A stretch of 64,000 nucleotides of DNA from Mycteria americana (GCF_035582795.1 NC_134366.1:173914362-173978361); one strand, 5' to 3'; shown: positions 22,786 through 35,920, counted from the stretch's first letter. The notes: a model not told the origin generated them from the sequence alone. Numbers and translations: made by a program.

Positions 22786-25700
22786 TCCCCAAAGACCTTT
22801 GTGGACTTTTTCCCTTCTCTACTTTCATACAATTGTGAAGGCATCAGGCAGTGGGTTGAAGACAGAGTTAAAACCCACGGGTGAGGAGGAAAAAGGTGAC
22901 GTTTCCATTATTTGCATGCATGGTGGGTTGCAGGTGCTAGTCTTGTTTTTTGGCTGTGACCATTTATGAGAGGAATGAAGGGGGCTAGCGGAGTTTAATA
23001 TTAGGGGCAGGAAGATGTTCAAGGAGTCATTGCAAAGAGGGAATATGTAGAAAAATCAGGAAGAGGGGACAGAGTCACCCATAATGGGACAGAAAGGTGC
23101 AGCGCTATCCGATTCGATCCAAGAAAAGGTGCCAAGAAAATAAGGTTCCCTTCATGCCGCCCAGGCCCAGGCCAACATCAGTCCAGCAATTTTGGGGACT
23201 CCCAAGAGCACCGCAGCCATAGGAGAGAGAGGGACAGAGGGTTGCACCCCACTTCCAAGCAGCCCATGGCCACAGGCTCTGGACTGAAACCTTTCAGGGC
23301 TTGGTACCAGCTTTGGGGTTCAGATGCAAATGCCCTGTCTTCTAGCACAGGTGCCCCAGGAGCTGACAGTAGATGCACCAGAATTATCCTGCACAGCCAA
23401 ACCGAGGCACGTCCCTAGCGTGGGAGAGAGCAGATGCTGGAAGCTGGCCAGGGCCCGCCGTCAGTGAGAAGAGCTTGGTGTGGCTGGCATCGGCAGTGCG
23501 GTCCCACAGCCATCCTTCCCTGGGCTGCTTCCAGCAGAGCCATCTCATCCCTCGCACGGCTTCTGGTTTTCTGCCTGGAAATTGCTCCAGGAGCATAGGC
23601 TTTCTGTGGGCAGACAGCATTTTGTGGCCAGTCCGGCACCGTGCAGAGGCACCAGCTCCCTCTCGTGGGCTTAGTTTGGTTCTCTGTGCTGGAAGCCATC
23701 CAGAATTTCCCAGGAAAGTGGAGGGTTTTTTGTTGTCCCCCCCCGCCCCCGTGCAAGTCAGAATATTCATTAGTGCACCAGACATGGAAGTTTTATGCAA
23801 ATGTGCCAACTTCCATCAAGTTTCCTCTCGTAGGCAGGGTTTTTTGATAGTTTTGCCACCCTTTTTTTTTTTTGTTTGTTTCATTTTCTCACTGAGGCTG
23901 GGATTCAAAGCAACTAATTTCAGCGTGTAAATGGTAGGTCTCTCTGATTCACTTGCCCTGGGCCTCTGGAAAGAGCTGAGGGTCTCCACTGAGCCCTTCA
24001 AGTGCCATCTTTGATGCCTGTCGTAGGAGGGAGGAGTCGCTCCAGAAGTACCCAGCTCTCTGCAACTCGGGGAGGGCAGGCACAGACTGAGGCATCCAGC
24101 ATTTAGATACGTCAATGAAGGCCACAGCATGAATCCCCGAAGGCCATTTCAGTTCATAATGGTTGAAACTGAGTATGTTTTATGAATTCAAAAGTCAAGA
24201 AAGAAAAGCAGAATAAAAATTTTAAAAAACCCTCTTTTGATCCGTACTACAAACCAAAAGGTCGCTCGACCCCAAACATTGCCTGGGAAATGCTGTCGTT
24301 TCAGCTTTGGTTTGAAAAACTCCTGGTTCCCCCAAAGAGCTGGAATTTCCCCCAGAGCTGAATTTCCCACAGCGTTTCCACCCAAGCCCCCAGCAGGGAG
24401 GTGTCACAAGTCCAGAGAGGTGTTTGCCCATCCTGCAGCATATTCTGGTACCTGCTGGGGACAGCCAGATCGCTTCCCCCTCTCCCTCTTCCCTGAGTTG
24501 CGTGACCCAGCAGGTCTCACCGGCATCCGGATGATGCTGGCCACCCCACAAAAGAAACACAGACCTCACCCCCCACCCCAAGCCTTGCGGAGAATTAGGC
24601 AACACATCAGGGGCTGCGCTTCAGAAAGGTGGTTTGGTGTTTTCCTGCCTGGCATGATACTCATCTCGGTGGCTGTGGGACAGATGGGGTGGCTGCTGGC
24701 CACGGGGAGGCTTGGCTGCCTTCATCTGCCATCACCACCCATGGGGACCCCTGCCCAGGGCACCACTGCTCCGCTTTTTGCAAGGCTTGACGGCTCCATC
24801 CCGCTTCCAGCCTCCCTCCCAGCACTCCTCCAGCTTTGCCCACACGCACAGCTTGGCGCAGGGCTAAATTTATCGCGTGGGTTTGGTTGTTCGAGGCTGT
24901 AAGCTGGTAGCTCTGATAGTAGAAGGGAAGGGTGACAACCACACACAGCAAGTCCAACTGTCCTACAGCCTGGACCCGAAGGAGCCACATCACAACTCCC
25001 CCTGACGTCCAGCCGATGAGTCCCTTAGGTATTTAAACTGCTAGTTATTATCTGCAACCAGGCATTTATTATGCAATTTGTAACTGTTTGTTGCTTCATC
25101 CTCATGCTGTGTTTGTCTGCCAGCTCCAGCCACTGAAAGGACTCTGTGCTTTGTGCTGCCTCTTCTAAGTGCCATGCTTGGGCACTTCTTTCTCCACAGA
25201 CGTATCTCTGTGCCTTGCACCAGTCTGTTAGCCCCTTTGGGGGACAACAGCCTTCTCTCCCCTCTCTCCCCATGTCTGGCTGGTTGGGTATCCCCTCCCC
25301 AAATGACTGCAATAACGCCATGCCGAGTCTCCGTAGCACCTTTCTCCCACACCCTGGACCATCTCCAGCTGAGTCATCTCTTTTGCACTATGCAGTGCCC
25401 TGAACTGCTTGGGTGTTGCACCTGCCTTGTACTGGGGAGAGCAGAAGGGCTCCTTCACCTCTCTCCCACCTCTCCCATCACCATCACATCTTTGAATGGG
25501 GTCAGAGAAGCTCAGTGCAGTCTGTAGTGATGATAACAACTAGTTCCTCTCCACCCAGTGCACAACCCCTTTCTCTTCAGGGTCCTCCAAGCACCTTTCA
25601 AATCCAAGGGGTGAATGCTGCCTTGCACAATGACACAGCAAGGGTCATAGGCTCAGGGTAATTTTCCGGACAGCCTTATCCACGTGCTAATGACTGTCAT

Positions 25701-27903
25701 CTCTCTGTGGTCCCAATTAGCCCTAATTCCTGGTCAAAATTAGTGATTAGGAATCATACCCACCTGTCCTTCCTCCCTGCGCAGCTCGGGTGTATTGGAG
25801 AGGAGTAATTGCCACCAGGGTAGTTCTGCACCACAGAAGGAGGGCAGATTTCAACATCCTTGAGCTGCAGAGCCCTTTGGGCAAGGGAAATAACCCTTTG
25901 TTCTTCAACTCTGCCCAGGATGATTTATTTCCCCTTATATTAGCCATGGAATACAAGAATGCTTTTCTGCAGCAAAGGCAGACCAAACCAAGCAAAAACC
26001 AGCCAGTTTTGCTTTAAAGCAGCAAAAAAATACCCGACTGTGTTTTCCTGCAGGCTGTGGGGGACTCTGTCTCCTCTACTGCAGGACGTGTAAATCCAAC
26101 ACAATGAAATATTAATTATTAGAGTCTGTCCAACTGGGATTCCTCAGTGCTTTCAGAGAGCTGAATAATTCCGGCACACAGGAAAAAAACCACACAAGTC
26201 CCTTTTTTTTTAATGAGAAAATATTATGTGAGGAGTAAATTAGAGCTTTTGAGCATTCGGGCTGAAGAGCAGAGGGGGGCTTGGATTGCTTCAGGGCAAA
26301 AAATGCAAATTCCTAAATGGGGTATGAAAGAGATCACGGTCTAATGAAGAGGTAAAGGGAGGTGCATCACCCAGCGTGGCTCCTTCGGCACGGAGATCTG
26401 CCCTCGCAGCATGGCGTAACTGTGAGAAGGAGGGGGTAAAGGAAAGTAGAAGTCGATTAATAAAAGAGAGCACACATTTCTGAAGACTCCCGTTATGCAG
26501 CACTTCAGAAGAAGGCATTCATCCAGAGCAGTCACGGGCACTAGCCCAAGGCAGACGCGCTGGGCATGGCTCAAAGCCCCTTTTGTCCTTCTTGTTTACC
26601 AGGGCTGGGTTCGAAGCACAGCACAGAGCGTCATCCCTTGGCTGAGCAATGTTTTGCAGATTTGGGAGCCCAGGCTGACCCAAGTTTAAGCAATTCCATG
26701 CTTTTTCCAGTGCAAAACTCCTCCAAAAAGTGCTGCTTGGGAGGAGGGAGAGGCATTCAGCAGCACCTCTGGCAATGAAACATCTCTGAGCTCTCATCAT
26801 TCATTTTTTCAGCTTCTTTTTACCCTCATTTCTCTGCAGCCTCTGGAAACATCTACATGAAATATTTGGCCTCTCTGAAATCTGTATTCTGCTCTTATAA
26901 ACCCCTCCACTGTTCCTCAGCAGCTCGACCCAAATGCTGCAAGTACATTTCATTACCCCGTGGTTGCTTTGGGGGATGTCAGAGGGACAGGTAAATGAAC
27001 GGCTGGAAGACACAATGCTGGAAGACACAATGCCAAGTGGTAGGTCCAGGGCAGTGCTAGCCCTGGGTAAGGTTGCTTGGCTCTAACAAGCCACACAAGC
27101 AAGCAAGGCAACACAAAGAAAGGGATGACCAAGGACAGCTGCTGGAAGTGGAGGTGGGGACAAAGACTGCAGATAAGCAGATATGCGCAGATGTGCACAG
27201 ATGTGCAGGCTGGGCAGATAAGCATCGTTTTGGTAAAAATGTGGCACCGCAGGCAGAGCCGACAGGAAGAGGTACGTGGCTGATGTGTCTGACTGTTAAT
27301 GGGGCACAGTGGGATGTCATTGTCCCTAGCCGGGGGCTGGGAGTGAGAGGTTGGATGGAGGGGGTGAGGGATGCAAGGGAGGAGAGTTGCGGTTAGCACC
27401 CATCGCAGACTCAGGCTTTTATATACCGGACTGCCTTTTTCCCTTCCCCAGCAGCAACCCTGTGAGTTTGCACAGTTTCCCTTCTGAGTTGGTGCAGAGG
27501 GGTTGTTATTTTTGACCACACCTGAGTCTGGAAGCTGCCACTGTGTGGCTCCCAGCTGCACCCAAGATAAGGTAAGATTGCAGGAGAAACCCCTTTAGAG
27601 ATTTCCAGGACATGCAGAAGCAGCATCTCTCTTCCCTGGTCTGCAGAACATAGCACAGCCGCTTCTCCATCAAGCTGCCAGGGCGACAGAGCTCAGGAAC
27701 GAGAAGCAAGTGAAAAGCTACAGGTTGGGAGGCAACACAGGGGAGGAGGTAGTGACCATAATACTTTATCTATTCTGCAGGGGTTTTGATGTCCATACCC
27801 TCCTGGGGGAATCTGACCATGCTCTTCAGGCCTTCAGGAGCCCCTTTCTCCCACCACCACTGAGCAGGTGAAGAAGGACACTGGCATGGGACTCCCTGCC
27901 ATC

Positions 27904-30616
27904 TCACTGCCGAGCTAGCCTGGGTCCTGGACACGCGCTCAGGTTGCACAAGAAGGTTTGGCAGCAATAGGAGGTGTAGGAAGCCAGGCCCAGGCTGAAG
28001 TTGTGGTGTGGGCAGGTCTCAGAGCACTTCTTGGTGATCCTCTTCCACAAAGACAAAAAGCCTGGCCCAAAGAAGGGAGAGAGCAGTATTAGCAATGAGA
28101 GTTTGTTGAGTGCTCCTCGATCTTGTACAGGAGGGAGATGGGCTAATGAGTCCCACTGTCCCCCACAGCCTCACCAGAGACCCACCCGATCCCACCACAG
28201 CCCAATAAGTGCTGGTGACCGGCTACACAAGGCATTCAATATCCCTGCTGGGCATCTGGCACCTCTCAGCATGGACCCTCATGTCAAAGCTTTCTTAGGT
28301 GTATGATGGCATCCGTGAGACAATGTTTATGCCTGGATTGAAAGCACATTTCCAGGCTTCTCTGGTTGAAGGAAAAAATTTTGTTCCCCTCTATACGTCT
28401 CCAGACCTTCTCATCCACCCTGGCTACCTGCTTCTTTTCATCTCCTTGTCTAATCAAGGTTCAAATTTATTTACTCTTTCTTTGAAGTATTGTCTCTTTG
28501 TCCTTCCTCTTCTCTCAGTGTCCCCTGCCTTTTCCATGTAGGCATAAAACAAAGGCTGAAGAGGACAATCTCAATGCGTGATGGCGAGGAGGATTTCAAA
28601 CTGTGCAAACTTCAGCACTGTCAGGCTGGGCTAGCAAGGGCTCCACCTCCCACATGTGCTTTCCCCTGACTCCTCAGCCCATCCATCAACAAAGGGCAAC
28701 CATAACAAATCCAATCAATACCCCACATCCCATTCCTGAGTCAGAGGAACACAGAGATCCTCTGTGTATCAGAGGATACACAGCCAGCACGTACCAATTC
28801 CTACAGAGGCAACATTGGTCACACAGTACTCATCCTTGTCTGAGCACTTCTTGGCCTTCAGACAGCTCCAGTTGCTTTGTTGCCAGTCACAGGTGTAGCA
28901 GTACAGGGCATTTGCTGCAGGAGGAGAGAGGGGATATGGAAGATGGAGACAAAATGCTGCTAGTCCCTGCAGAAAAAATTACCACCTGCCTTCCACTGAC
29001 TCTCGAATGCACACGGTGCAGGTCTGCTGAAAGTGATGGGGCTGCGAGACCCAGACCCAACCCACTCTGCTGTCCACACACTTGCACATTTACACCCAAC
29101 GCATGCACTCATCTGTGCGTACATGCACCAATGGTGCAAGTCTGCTCTTCCTGCCCTGCACTCGAAATAATAGCACGATGGGCCAAAGGTACTGGGTTTG
29201 ATGTGGTGCAGGGAGCCGGGAAAGATAGGGTCCTCTGAAAGAGTCTACAGGGACATCTCAAGGCTTGGGGTCACCTTTCTAGTTGCTGGAGACACTATAA
29301 TGTAGACTGTAGCCTAACTGGGCAGTAAGCATTGGCAGTTGAATAGGGTTAATTGGGACCTCCATAGCCTAAAGAAGTCAGTGTCCCATGCCTGTGTCTT
29401 TGGGTAGGACTTCAATGCTCTCAAACGTATATCCATTACCTGGGTTAAAAAAAAAGCAAGGAGAGGGTTTTTAACTCCTTGCTATGTGAATTCAGCCCTA
29501 AGATACATTCAGTCTAACACTTCATTTTTACTGCTTAGGTTACCTAATGCGGATTAGGGCAGTCTTCGTTTTGGCACTGAAGACAATCTCTCTCTGTCCC
29601 CCAGGCCTTGTTAACACTTGGAAATTTGTCAGAATCACTATTCTGGTTAAGTGAACAAAGCTAAATAGCAGAAAGGTATTCTTAGGCCACAATGAGGCAG
29701 AAATAACGATTCCAATAAATTATTTTTCTGCACCAGACAATATGGCAAATTTCCAAGCACTGGCAAGCCCTGTTCCTCTTTACAAAATGAGGATAACATT
29801 TATTCTCTCTGGTTGCTTAACTGTCTTTTCCATAGAGGCTATAAGATCATATACTTTAAGAGGACTCTGATTTCATTTGCAATCTCTCTGTGAAAGAAAA
29901 TACATAATCTATAATGCAAATAGTACACAAATATACATCTCCACCCAATATCCCAGCATAAGGCTGCTTAACCCATTTAGTCCACAACCCAACTTCTCCC
30001 TAATTCCCTAACTTTGTCCCAAAATCTCTGCAATCAGCAAGCTTGTCGGGTCTCTGAGATAGGCAGAAATCAGGGGCATTCAGCAGGCAGCTGCACAAGG
30101 CCAGATGTTTAGGTCTGGCCCTGTCCCACTGCTGCTGCTAGAAATGGCATCTCTAACTGCAGTAGGAACCAGGTGCACAGAGTTGCTGATGTATTGTGCT
30201 ATTGTAGGCTGAAGCACTTCTTCATCATGATTTAGAAATAACCACAGCCTTGCATCATCTCAACAGACAAACACACTGGAAAGTCTCTTAACAAAGACAG
30301 AACAGTGGCAACTGCTTCCTTTTTCTGTCTTGCTTTCATAAAAATCCAGTAGTGCATGAGTCTACAGGGAAATTTCCCTGCAGAAAATAAACCTTTCACA
30401 CATCCAGGCTGAGACTACACGTGAGAAACCCACTGTGTCCTTCAGCTGCACCACTGCAAGAGCTAAGGCACCCTCTCCCGTGATTTCTTTCCCTGGCTAC
30501 GAGGCTTACCTGACTTTAAAACACGCAACTATTCTTTGTCTAGTAGTGAACCATGATACCTCACCTTGATCTGCACATAGGATCAAAGCCAGCACAACAA
30601 GGAGGGAGGCCTTCAT
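27904..30616 (-). CDS. Ly6 family protein C, predicted secreted (no GPI tail)
   Basis: Exon 1 is 30565-30616, exon 2 is 28795-28914 and exon 3 is 27904-28061, all with phase-1 introns, giving 109 residues. The signal peptide begins MKASLLVVLALILC. The domain runs from ALYCYTC through SNWSC, KKCSDKDEYC and RITKKCSETC to SYCCQTFLCN, so all ten family cysteines are present. After LCN the protein ends within 13 residues (LSACPGPRLARQ*). There is no hydrophobic segment, and an extra eleventh cysteine is present. Exon 3 is 158 nt, against 209 nt in genes A and B. Three N-glycosylation sequons (NWS, NFS, NLS) are visible. The exon 2 donor is GTACGT. The product should be secreted, as SLURP-type Ly6 proteins are. 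Alternative 3' splicing to a tail exon cannot be excluded, but no such exon was seen. Confidence 0.85.
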
Positions 30617-30669
30617 CTTCTCTCAGTCGTCTCCGCAGCGCAGGAAAAGCACCCTTACCTGGGGACAGG

Positions 30670-30678
30670 ATATATATC
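30670..30678 (-). promoter_or_regulatory. TATA-like element of Ly6 gene C
   Basis: A TATATATC core on the minus strand lies 55-62 bp upstream of the gene C ATG. The spacing matches the TATAAAA boxes of genes A and B, though the core sequence differs. Confidence 0.5.
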
Positions 30679-33600
30679 TTCCCTGCGTTTGGACCGAGTG
30701 ATGATGAAGACAACAATTTTGAAAGAGTGGGCAGGGATCATGCATTATTTGACAGGCTAGGAATGCATGTGGGTTGTTTTCTCACCTTGGCATTGCCTTC
30801 AGGCTGGTCTGATGGGTCTGGAGAGGAGTGAAAGCACTAAGGCAATTCATTCCATTTATTGCTTTTAATACTTTAATTTATCTATGGTCGGGCTAGCAGT
30901 GCTACTGATGTCGGAGTGGGGTTTTTGTACTGTTTAGCTCCAATGTGATCATCACATCTGTGGCCAGATAGTTCAGTGAAGGCAGCTACTCAAAGCAAAA
31001 TGGTAATAAGTGGCATAAATTAATGGCTTCATCTGGGTGGCTTATCGCCAAGTGTGTTTCCAGGGTTAGACCTGGAGAACTCCCAATATCTACAGTCAGG
31101 GTAGATCTAGCTGTATATTCATGGTTGGCAATATAAACAGGAAATGTCTTATAAATTCCTGTTTGCCTATAAAAGCTGCTGGTTATCTACAAAGTCCTAA
31201 ATGCTCTGCGTCCTGGTGTTGAGAGCAGCTGCTGCAAGAGAGGAATGGCTTTGGGGTTCAAATGCAGAGGCTGGGACAGTGGAGGTTGGTTTCCAGCTTT
31301 GCAACAGCTTTCTGTTGCTACATGTGAGCAAAGGGTAAAAATATCTTTGTCCCCCTTCTACATGGAGGATCCGATTCAAAGTCCTGCTAGATACCAGTCA
31401 GATATAATGTTCTCAGCCTCTACGGTTTCTCTTCATGCTTACAATTTGGGTGGAGCTGGAGCTGATAATTTCAGCCCTTCTGGGACCTCCATTTGACTGC
31501 CTGTCCCACTTCTGCTTCCAAGGAAAGAGTTACCAAGGAAGTTTGGTGCTGAATATCAGCAGACATCTCTGTGAGTCACCACTGTGCCTGGCCACCAAAG
31601 AGCAGAGAGGATGAAACAGGAGCAGCCCCTTTGAATAAAGCCGCTTGGGCAATCAGCTGTCTGCTCACCCCTTCCTTCTCCACCCTGCAAGACTCCATCT
31701 GCAGGGAAGAGAACAGGGAACCAGCTGTAGCTAAACAGCCTGGGGTTTAGAAGACGGAGATGCAGAAGGAGAATAGGCAGAGGCTCAGAAAACATATGGA
31801 AGAAAGAGCTTAGATGGATGAGGGGAGGGCTAAAATGATTGGGGGCCAACATTAGTTTCTGGGCAGGATATCAGTCAGATGAGCAAGCGTCCCTGAAGCA
31901 GGGGTCATGCTCATCAGAGACATTAGAGCATCTGATGGGACTAATCATTGCTCATCACAATGAAGGCATGGCCAGAGGAAGTTCAAAAGGACACCAAAAC
32001 CCATAGCGTCTTCCTTTTTAAGAAAAAAAAAAAAAGGGGGGGATTATTGAGATGGGCTTTTTTGGTCGATTTGCAGATATTTTTGAGGTTTCTGACACCG
32101 ACATTAAATCACTGGGTCTGCCAATACAGCTGACATAAAGCAGGATCAACAGGATGGTGAAGTCAGCCCTGATAACCCCATGAGCACTAACCATTCCTCT
32201 CCAATGGACATACACCTTCTGGGTGTGGAGAGGATAAGCCACATCACTTGCCCAACAGATGAAGTTCTGCCAGACTCAGGGACTGCATGCCACCGTGGAT
32301 GCCGGAGAAGGTGTGTCAGTCCTCCCAGATGTCACGAGGCAGCAACTGAAGAGTTAGACCAATTTCAGGGAATAAGGATTGTGCAGCGTGATTCATTGCG
32401 TGGTGTCCTCACGTAGGGATGACTCTTTGGGGGCATCTGGAAATCAGCCAAGGCTCAGTGTCCTGCAGCAGCGGGAGCACCCTGGCAAAGGTCTGTGCTG
32501 ACAAAGCAGCAGTTTACTTTAACCAGATTTGACTAGTTTTTTGAAGAAGAAGGGAAAAATAATTGTGTTACTCTTCAATATGATTAACAAAGTGCATTCT
32601 TGATTTTTTTTTTAAAACAAAGAAATGCCTCTGACTCACTTCCAAGGAGTGATGGTGTGAACGTCTCCTCTCTGGCACAGAGCTGGAGAGGAGTCACCTG
32701 GTCCAGGGATTCAAATCTGCTCCTCACTGACAGCAGGAAGATGATCTGCAAGGCCACGGGAAGTGGTCCACCACTGGTCCGCTGGCAGGAGTGGTTTGAT
32801 GGACAAATGTGATGATGGACAAGGGCGCACAATGGGCTGCTTGGCATTTTGAGAGTTGCCGGTGGCCCATTGAGCCAGATAGTTGGGAAGTTACCATCCT
32901 GGCCTCAGGTATGTCTGATGCATATGTGTGAGGTGTGGGACTGCCATGGCTGGCATTTCCTCAGAGGCACATGGGAGACTGAGGATGGTGGTGTCACCCT
33001 GGGTGGCCAACACATGGAAGCAGCATGACTGCAGCATGGAAGGCAGTGCTTGGCTGGGTCAGGGCAGAGAGCTGCAAAAAAGGTGCCCCAGTATCCAGCG
33101 TCACAGAGCAGAAATGAGGCTACAGCTGTAGCAGTAAGTTAAATGTGTCCAGGGCCATCTCCAGCACGGAGGCCAAGAGGTGGACATCAACGGGGCCTCT
33201 TGTGAATAGTCCTTCCCTTGTGCTCTCCCCTCTGTTTTTTTCCAGACATTGCACAGGACTATGGTGGTTGGTCCAGGTTAAAACCTTGCCAGGGAACGTG
33301 CCGGCAATTAAAATGATTGATTAAACATTGTGGATAATGGCATTATGGATCAGGGAATGTTCCCAGGAACTGTTTATTTCCCTTGCTTATGTTCAGCCTT
33401 GCAGATCAGACCCTTGCAGGCATGTGAATCTCATCCTTCAGGATGAGAGCTTGGTCCCTGATTTTACTCTTGGCTGTGCCACACTGCACTACACAATTGT
33501 GTTACAGCTGGCTAGTAAACACAGCTTTATTTGGCTGCCCTCTGCAACGTTCTGGCTGTTGAGTCTTCCTGGATGGAGAACAGAGATCAGAAGTCAATGA

Positions 33601-33914
33601 ACAGAAGTCAGCCAGAGATCTGCTCATCTTCTGGGAGCCTCACACTGGGCTCTTCTCACAAAAGACCTTGGGTCAAGCGTCCACATATGGAACCACAGCA
33701 ATGAGGAGGGACAGAAGCATCATGGCTTGGTCTCATAGGATCTCGTCCTTTTATTTGCCCTGAAGTTTTTAACTATTCAGCTTCCCTGTGGTCAGAGCAT
33801 GACATCTGCTTCATCACTTCTTAGGTGGCATCTCAGAAGGTTCCCAAATATTTCCATCTATCCCAGCATCATTCCAATTTCTGTCTATTGCTATTTCCCA
33901 CCCAGTTGCTAGTA

Positions 33915-34250
33915 CACCAGGGGCTGCTAGGGGTTGCAAGATGGAAAAGGTTCTCAGCACCAGGTACAGTGTGTGTGTTGGTCTCTCTTCCCAAGTAACA
34001 AGTGATAGGATGAGAGGCAATGGCCTCAAGTTGCACCAGGGGAAGTTAAATTGGCTATTAGGAAAAATTTCTTCACTGGAAGGGTTGTCAAGCACTGGAA
34101 CAGGCTGCCCAGGGAAGTGGTTGAGTCACCATCCCTGGAGGTATTTCAAAGACTTGTAGATGTGGTGCTTAGGGACATGGTTTAGTGGTGGACTTGACAG
34201 TGTTAGGTTTATGGTGTCTTTTCCAACCTAAATGATTTTATGATTCTCTG
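33915..34250 (+). mobile_element. CR1 LINE, 3' fragment
   Basis: The plus strand carries the conserved end of the CR1 ORF, with the HWNRLP-type region visible as AGCACTGGAACAGGCTGCCC. The CR1 3' UTR follows, with GTTAGGTTTATGGTGTCTTT and a closing TGATTTTATGATTCTCTGATT-like 8-mer tail. It is 5'-truncated and lies in the opposite orientation to the surrounding genes. Confidence 0.9.
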
Positions 34251-35519
34251 ATTGCACCACCAGGGATTTTCCAGCCCTAAATAAAACCCACTGAAGCAAT
34301 TGCAGAATCTAGCCCTGTCATGGTCCCCATCCTTCATTTTGGGTAGGGTTGCGGGGGAGGAAGAGACCAGGTCAACATGGTACCACTTATTTTTGGCAGG
34401 GAAGACAACAGTTTGAAGCATGCGTTGCCCTAGGAAGAGAAGAGGCAGCTGTGCATGCTGAGCACCCCCTGGGTGAGGGGAAGCTCCAGCTCTTCCCCTC
34501 CTTGAGTCCATTGACAGTGGCTGAATAGTGATTTTTCCTTCTGGCTTTTCTCTCCATCTTTCTCCTCCTCCCCAGGGATTTATTTGTGCTTGGTCCTGCA
34601 AAGCTCATTCTTTGTATCCTTCCTGGTTAGGACCTCCTCAAAATCAGGACAGCGAGGTAGGTTGTCCCCACCTCAGACCTTCAACAGATGTTTCAGTGCT
34701 TAACTCCCAGGGAAGCCAAGGGTAGCTTGGAGCTAATCCCATCCATGGGTTTACTGCAAACTAACATGGGCTTAAACCCTTGGCACACCAAATCGCTGAA
34801 GGACTCAGACCCCGTGGCTGCTCCTACCCAACCTCCCATGCACTCCCCCTTCCTGGGTGCTGTGAAGGTGGCCAGGTACTCACTGTGGGAGTCCCACTGT
34901 GGGGCAGAGATACTCGGGTTTCAGAACACAGCATGGGCAGCCTGGGGCCAGGTTACACCACGGTGTTGAAATCCTTCTGAGAACCTGCCCTTTGGCTTCC
35001 TCTTTTTCAAGCAGGGCAGGGAAATGGTGCCCCAGGGGCATCCCGAATCTCTGTTTACCAGTATTACCTGATTTTATGGTGTCTCTGGGAATCCTGTATT
35101 GCCTAAATCCCAGTTGGGTCTGGATTAAGTCACATACAGGATTGTGCCTGTACTTGGGGGCATTAATAGGGGTAATCCAGCAGTGATATCCAGGTGTCAC
35201 AAGCTCCAGAGGAGCTCACCACCCTTCAAGCTGCCCTGGGGATGGAACTACACTGCAGAAGAGCTGTCATGGAGGCAGCTATGTCTATACCAATAATACA
35301 CGGAGAGCCCATGCACAGTTTCAAGGGCTGTGCCACAGTTGTCCACACTGTTTAATTGTTAGCACGTTCCTCAGCACGTTTTTGGCCTGACCAACTAGGA
35401 TTATCCCTGACAATTCCAGACCTACTTTTCAATTGGTATTTTGCATTCAGCCACCTTACTTTGGAGGAAGAGAGCTCGGCTATGCAGATGGGCACCAGCT
35501 GACCCCAGGGCCAGCAATG

Positions 35520-35579
35520 TTTCATTTGCTAATACGCCTTTCATTTGCTAATACAGGGCGTTTCATTTGCTAATACGCC
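35520..35579. repeat. 20-bp unit repeated three times
   Basis: TTTCATTTGCTAATACGCC and close variants occur three times in a row, with the middle copy ending in AGGGCG. Copies are nearly identical, so the expansion is recent. Each contains ATTTGCTAAT, close to the octamer/POU consensus ATTTGCAT, though functional binding is only a possibility. Confidence 0.85.
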
Positions 35580-35914
35580 TTCCCCATGCTGTCCCAGACC
35601 TTGTCAGGACCAGAGTGTTGACAGCTTACTAGAACAATACCATTGGAGATACAAATTCATTATTTTCCAGACCTTCTTCTATAAGCCTTCAGAAATTTCT
35701 GCCTGAGTGCAACACTAAGAGACGCACTCTGATCTAGGGCTGTGCTGATCAGGATTGTACCCTGCTCTGACTCACCTCCATTTGTTTAGCACTCTGTGTA
35801 CTTGCACGAGCAACCTGACCGTGCTGCTTGCAAAACCGCAGCCCTGCTGTGAATCAGCACTCAATAAAAAAGAAAATAAGTAATAAACATCTTGGAAAAT
35901 TCTTTTTTTTTTTT

Positions 35915-35920
35915 TTATTA
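35915..35920 (-). promoter_or_regulatory. Probable polyadenylation signal of Ly6 gene D
   Basis: AATAAA on the minus strand, about 217 nt downstream of the gene D stop codon. An A-rich run follows immediately. Confidence 0.5.

Larger units (their letters stand above)
14110..27770. other. 13.6-kb interval without a supportable intact gene
   Basis: This gap separates Ly6 genes B and C. Reading frames up to about 220 codons occur on both strands, but none has a recognisable domain, splice context or start. Features I can support are a MIR-like SINE near 22.7 kb and a possible decayed Ly6 exon near 18.3 kb. Non-coding transcripts or regulatory elements for the flanking Ly6 genes could lie here but cannot be recognised by eye. 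Confidence 0.5.
30680..35910. other. Intergenic region between Ly6 genes C and D
   Basis: I see no exon with supporting splice or domain evidence. The region contains a CR1 fragment at about 33.9-34.25 kb and a 20-bp triplicate repeat near 35.5 kb. It includes the promoter side of gene C. Confidence 0.45.

Noticed and set aside
24237-24902. 221-codon plus-strand frame
   Set aside because: No recognisable domain, no Kozak or splice context and low-complexity composition; probably chance in GC-richer sequence.
26953-27561. 202-codon minus-strand frame with Cys and Leu runs
   Set aside because: It contains CPACTSVH-like clusters but no Ly6 spacing or other family motif, and repeated CAGATGTGCA-type words generate the cysteines.
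28603-29238. 211-codon plus-strand frame
   Set aside because: It runs antisense across exon 2 of Ly6 gene C and has no independent support.
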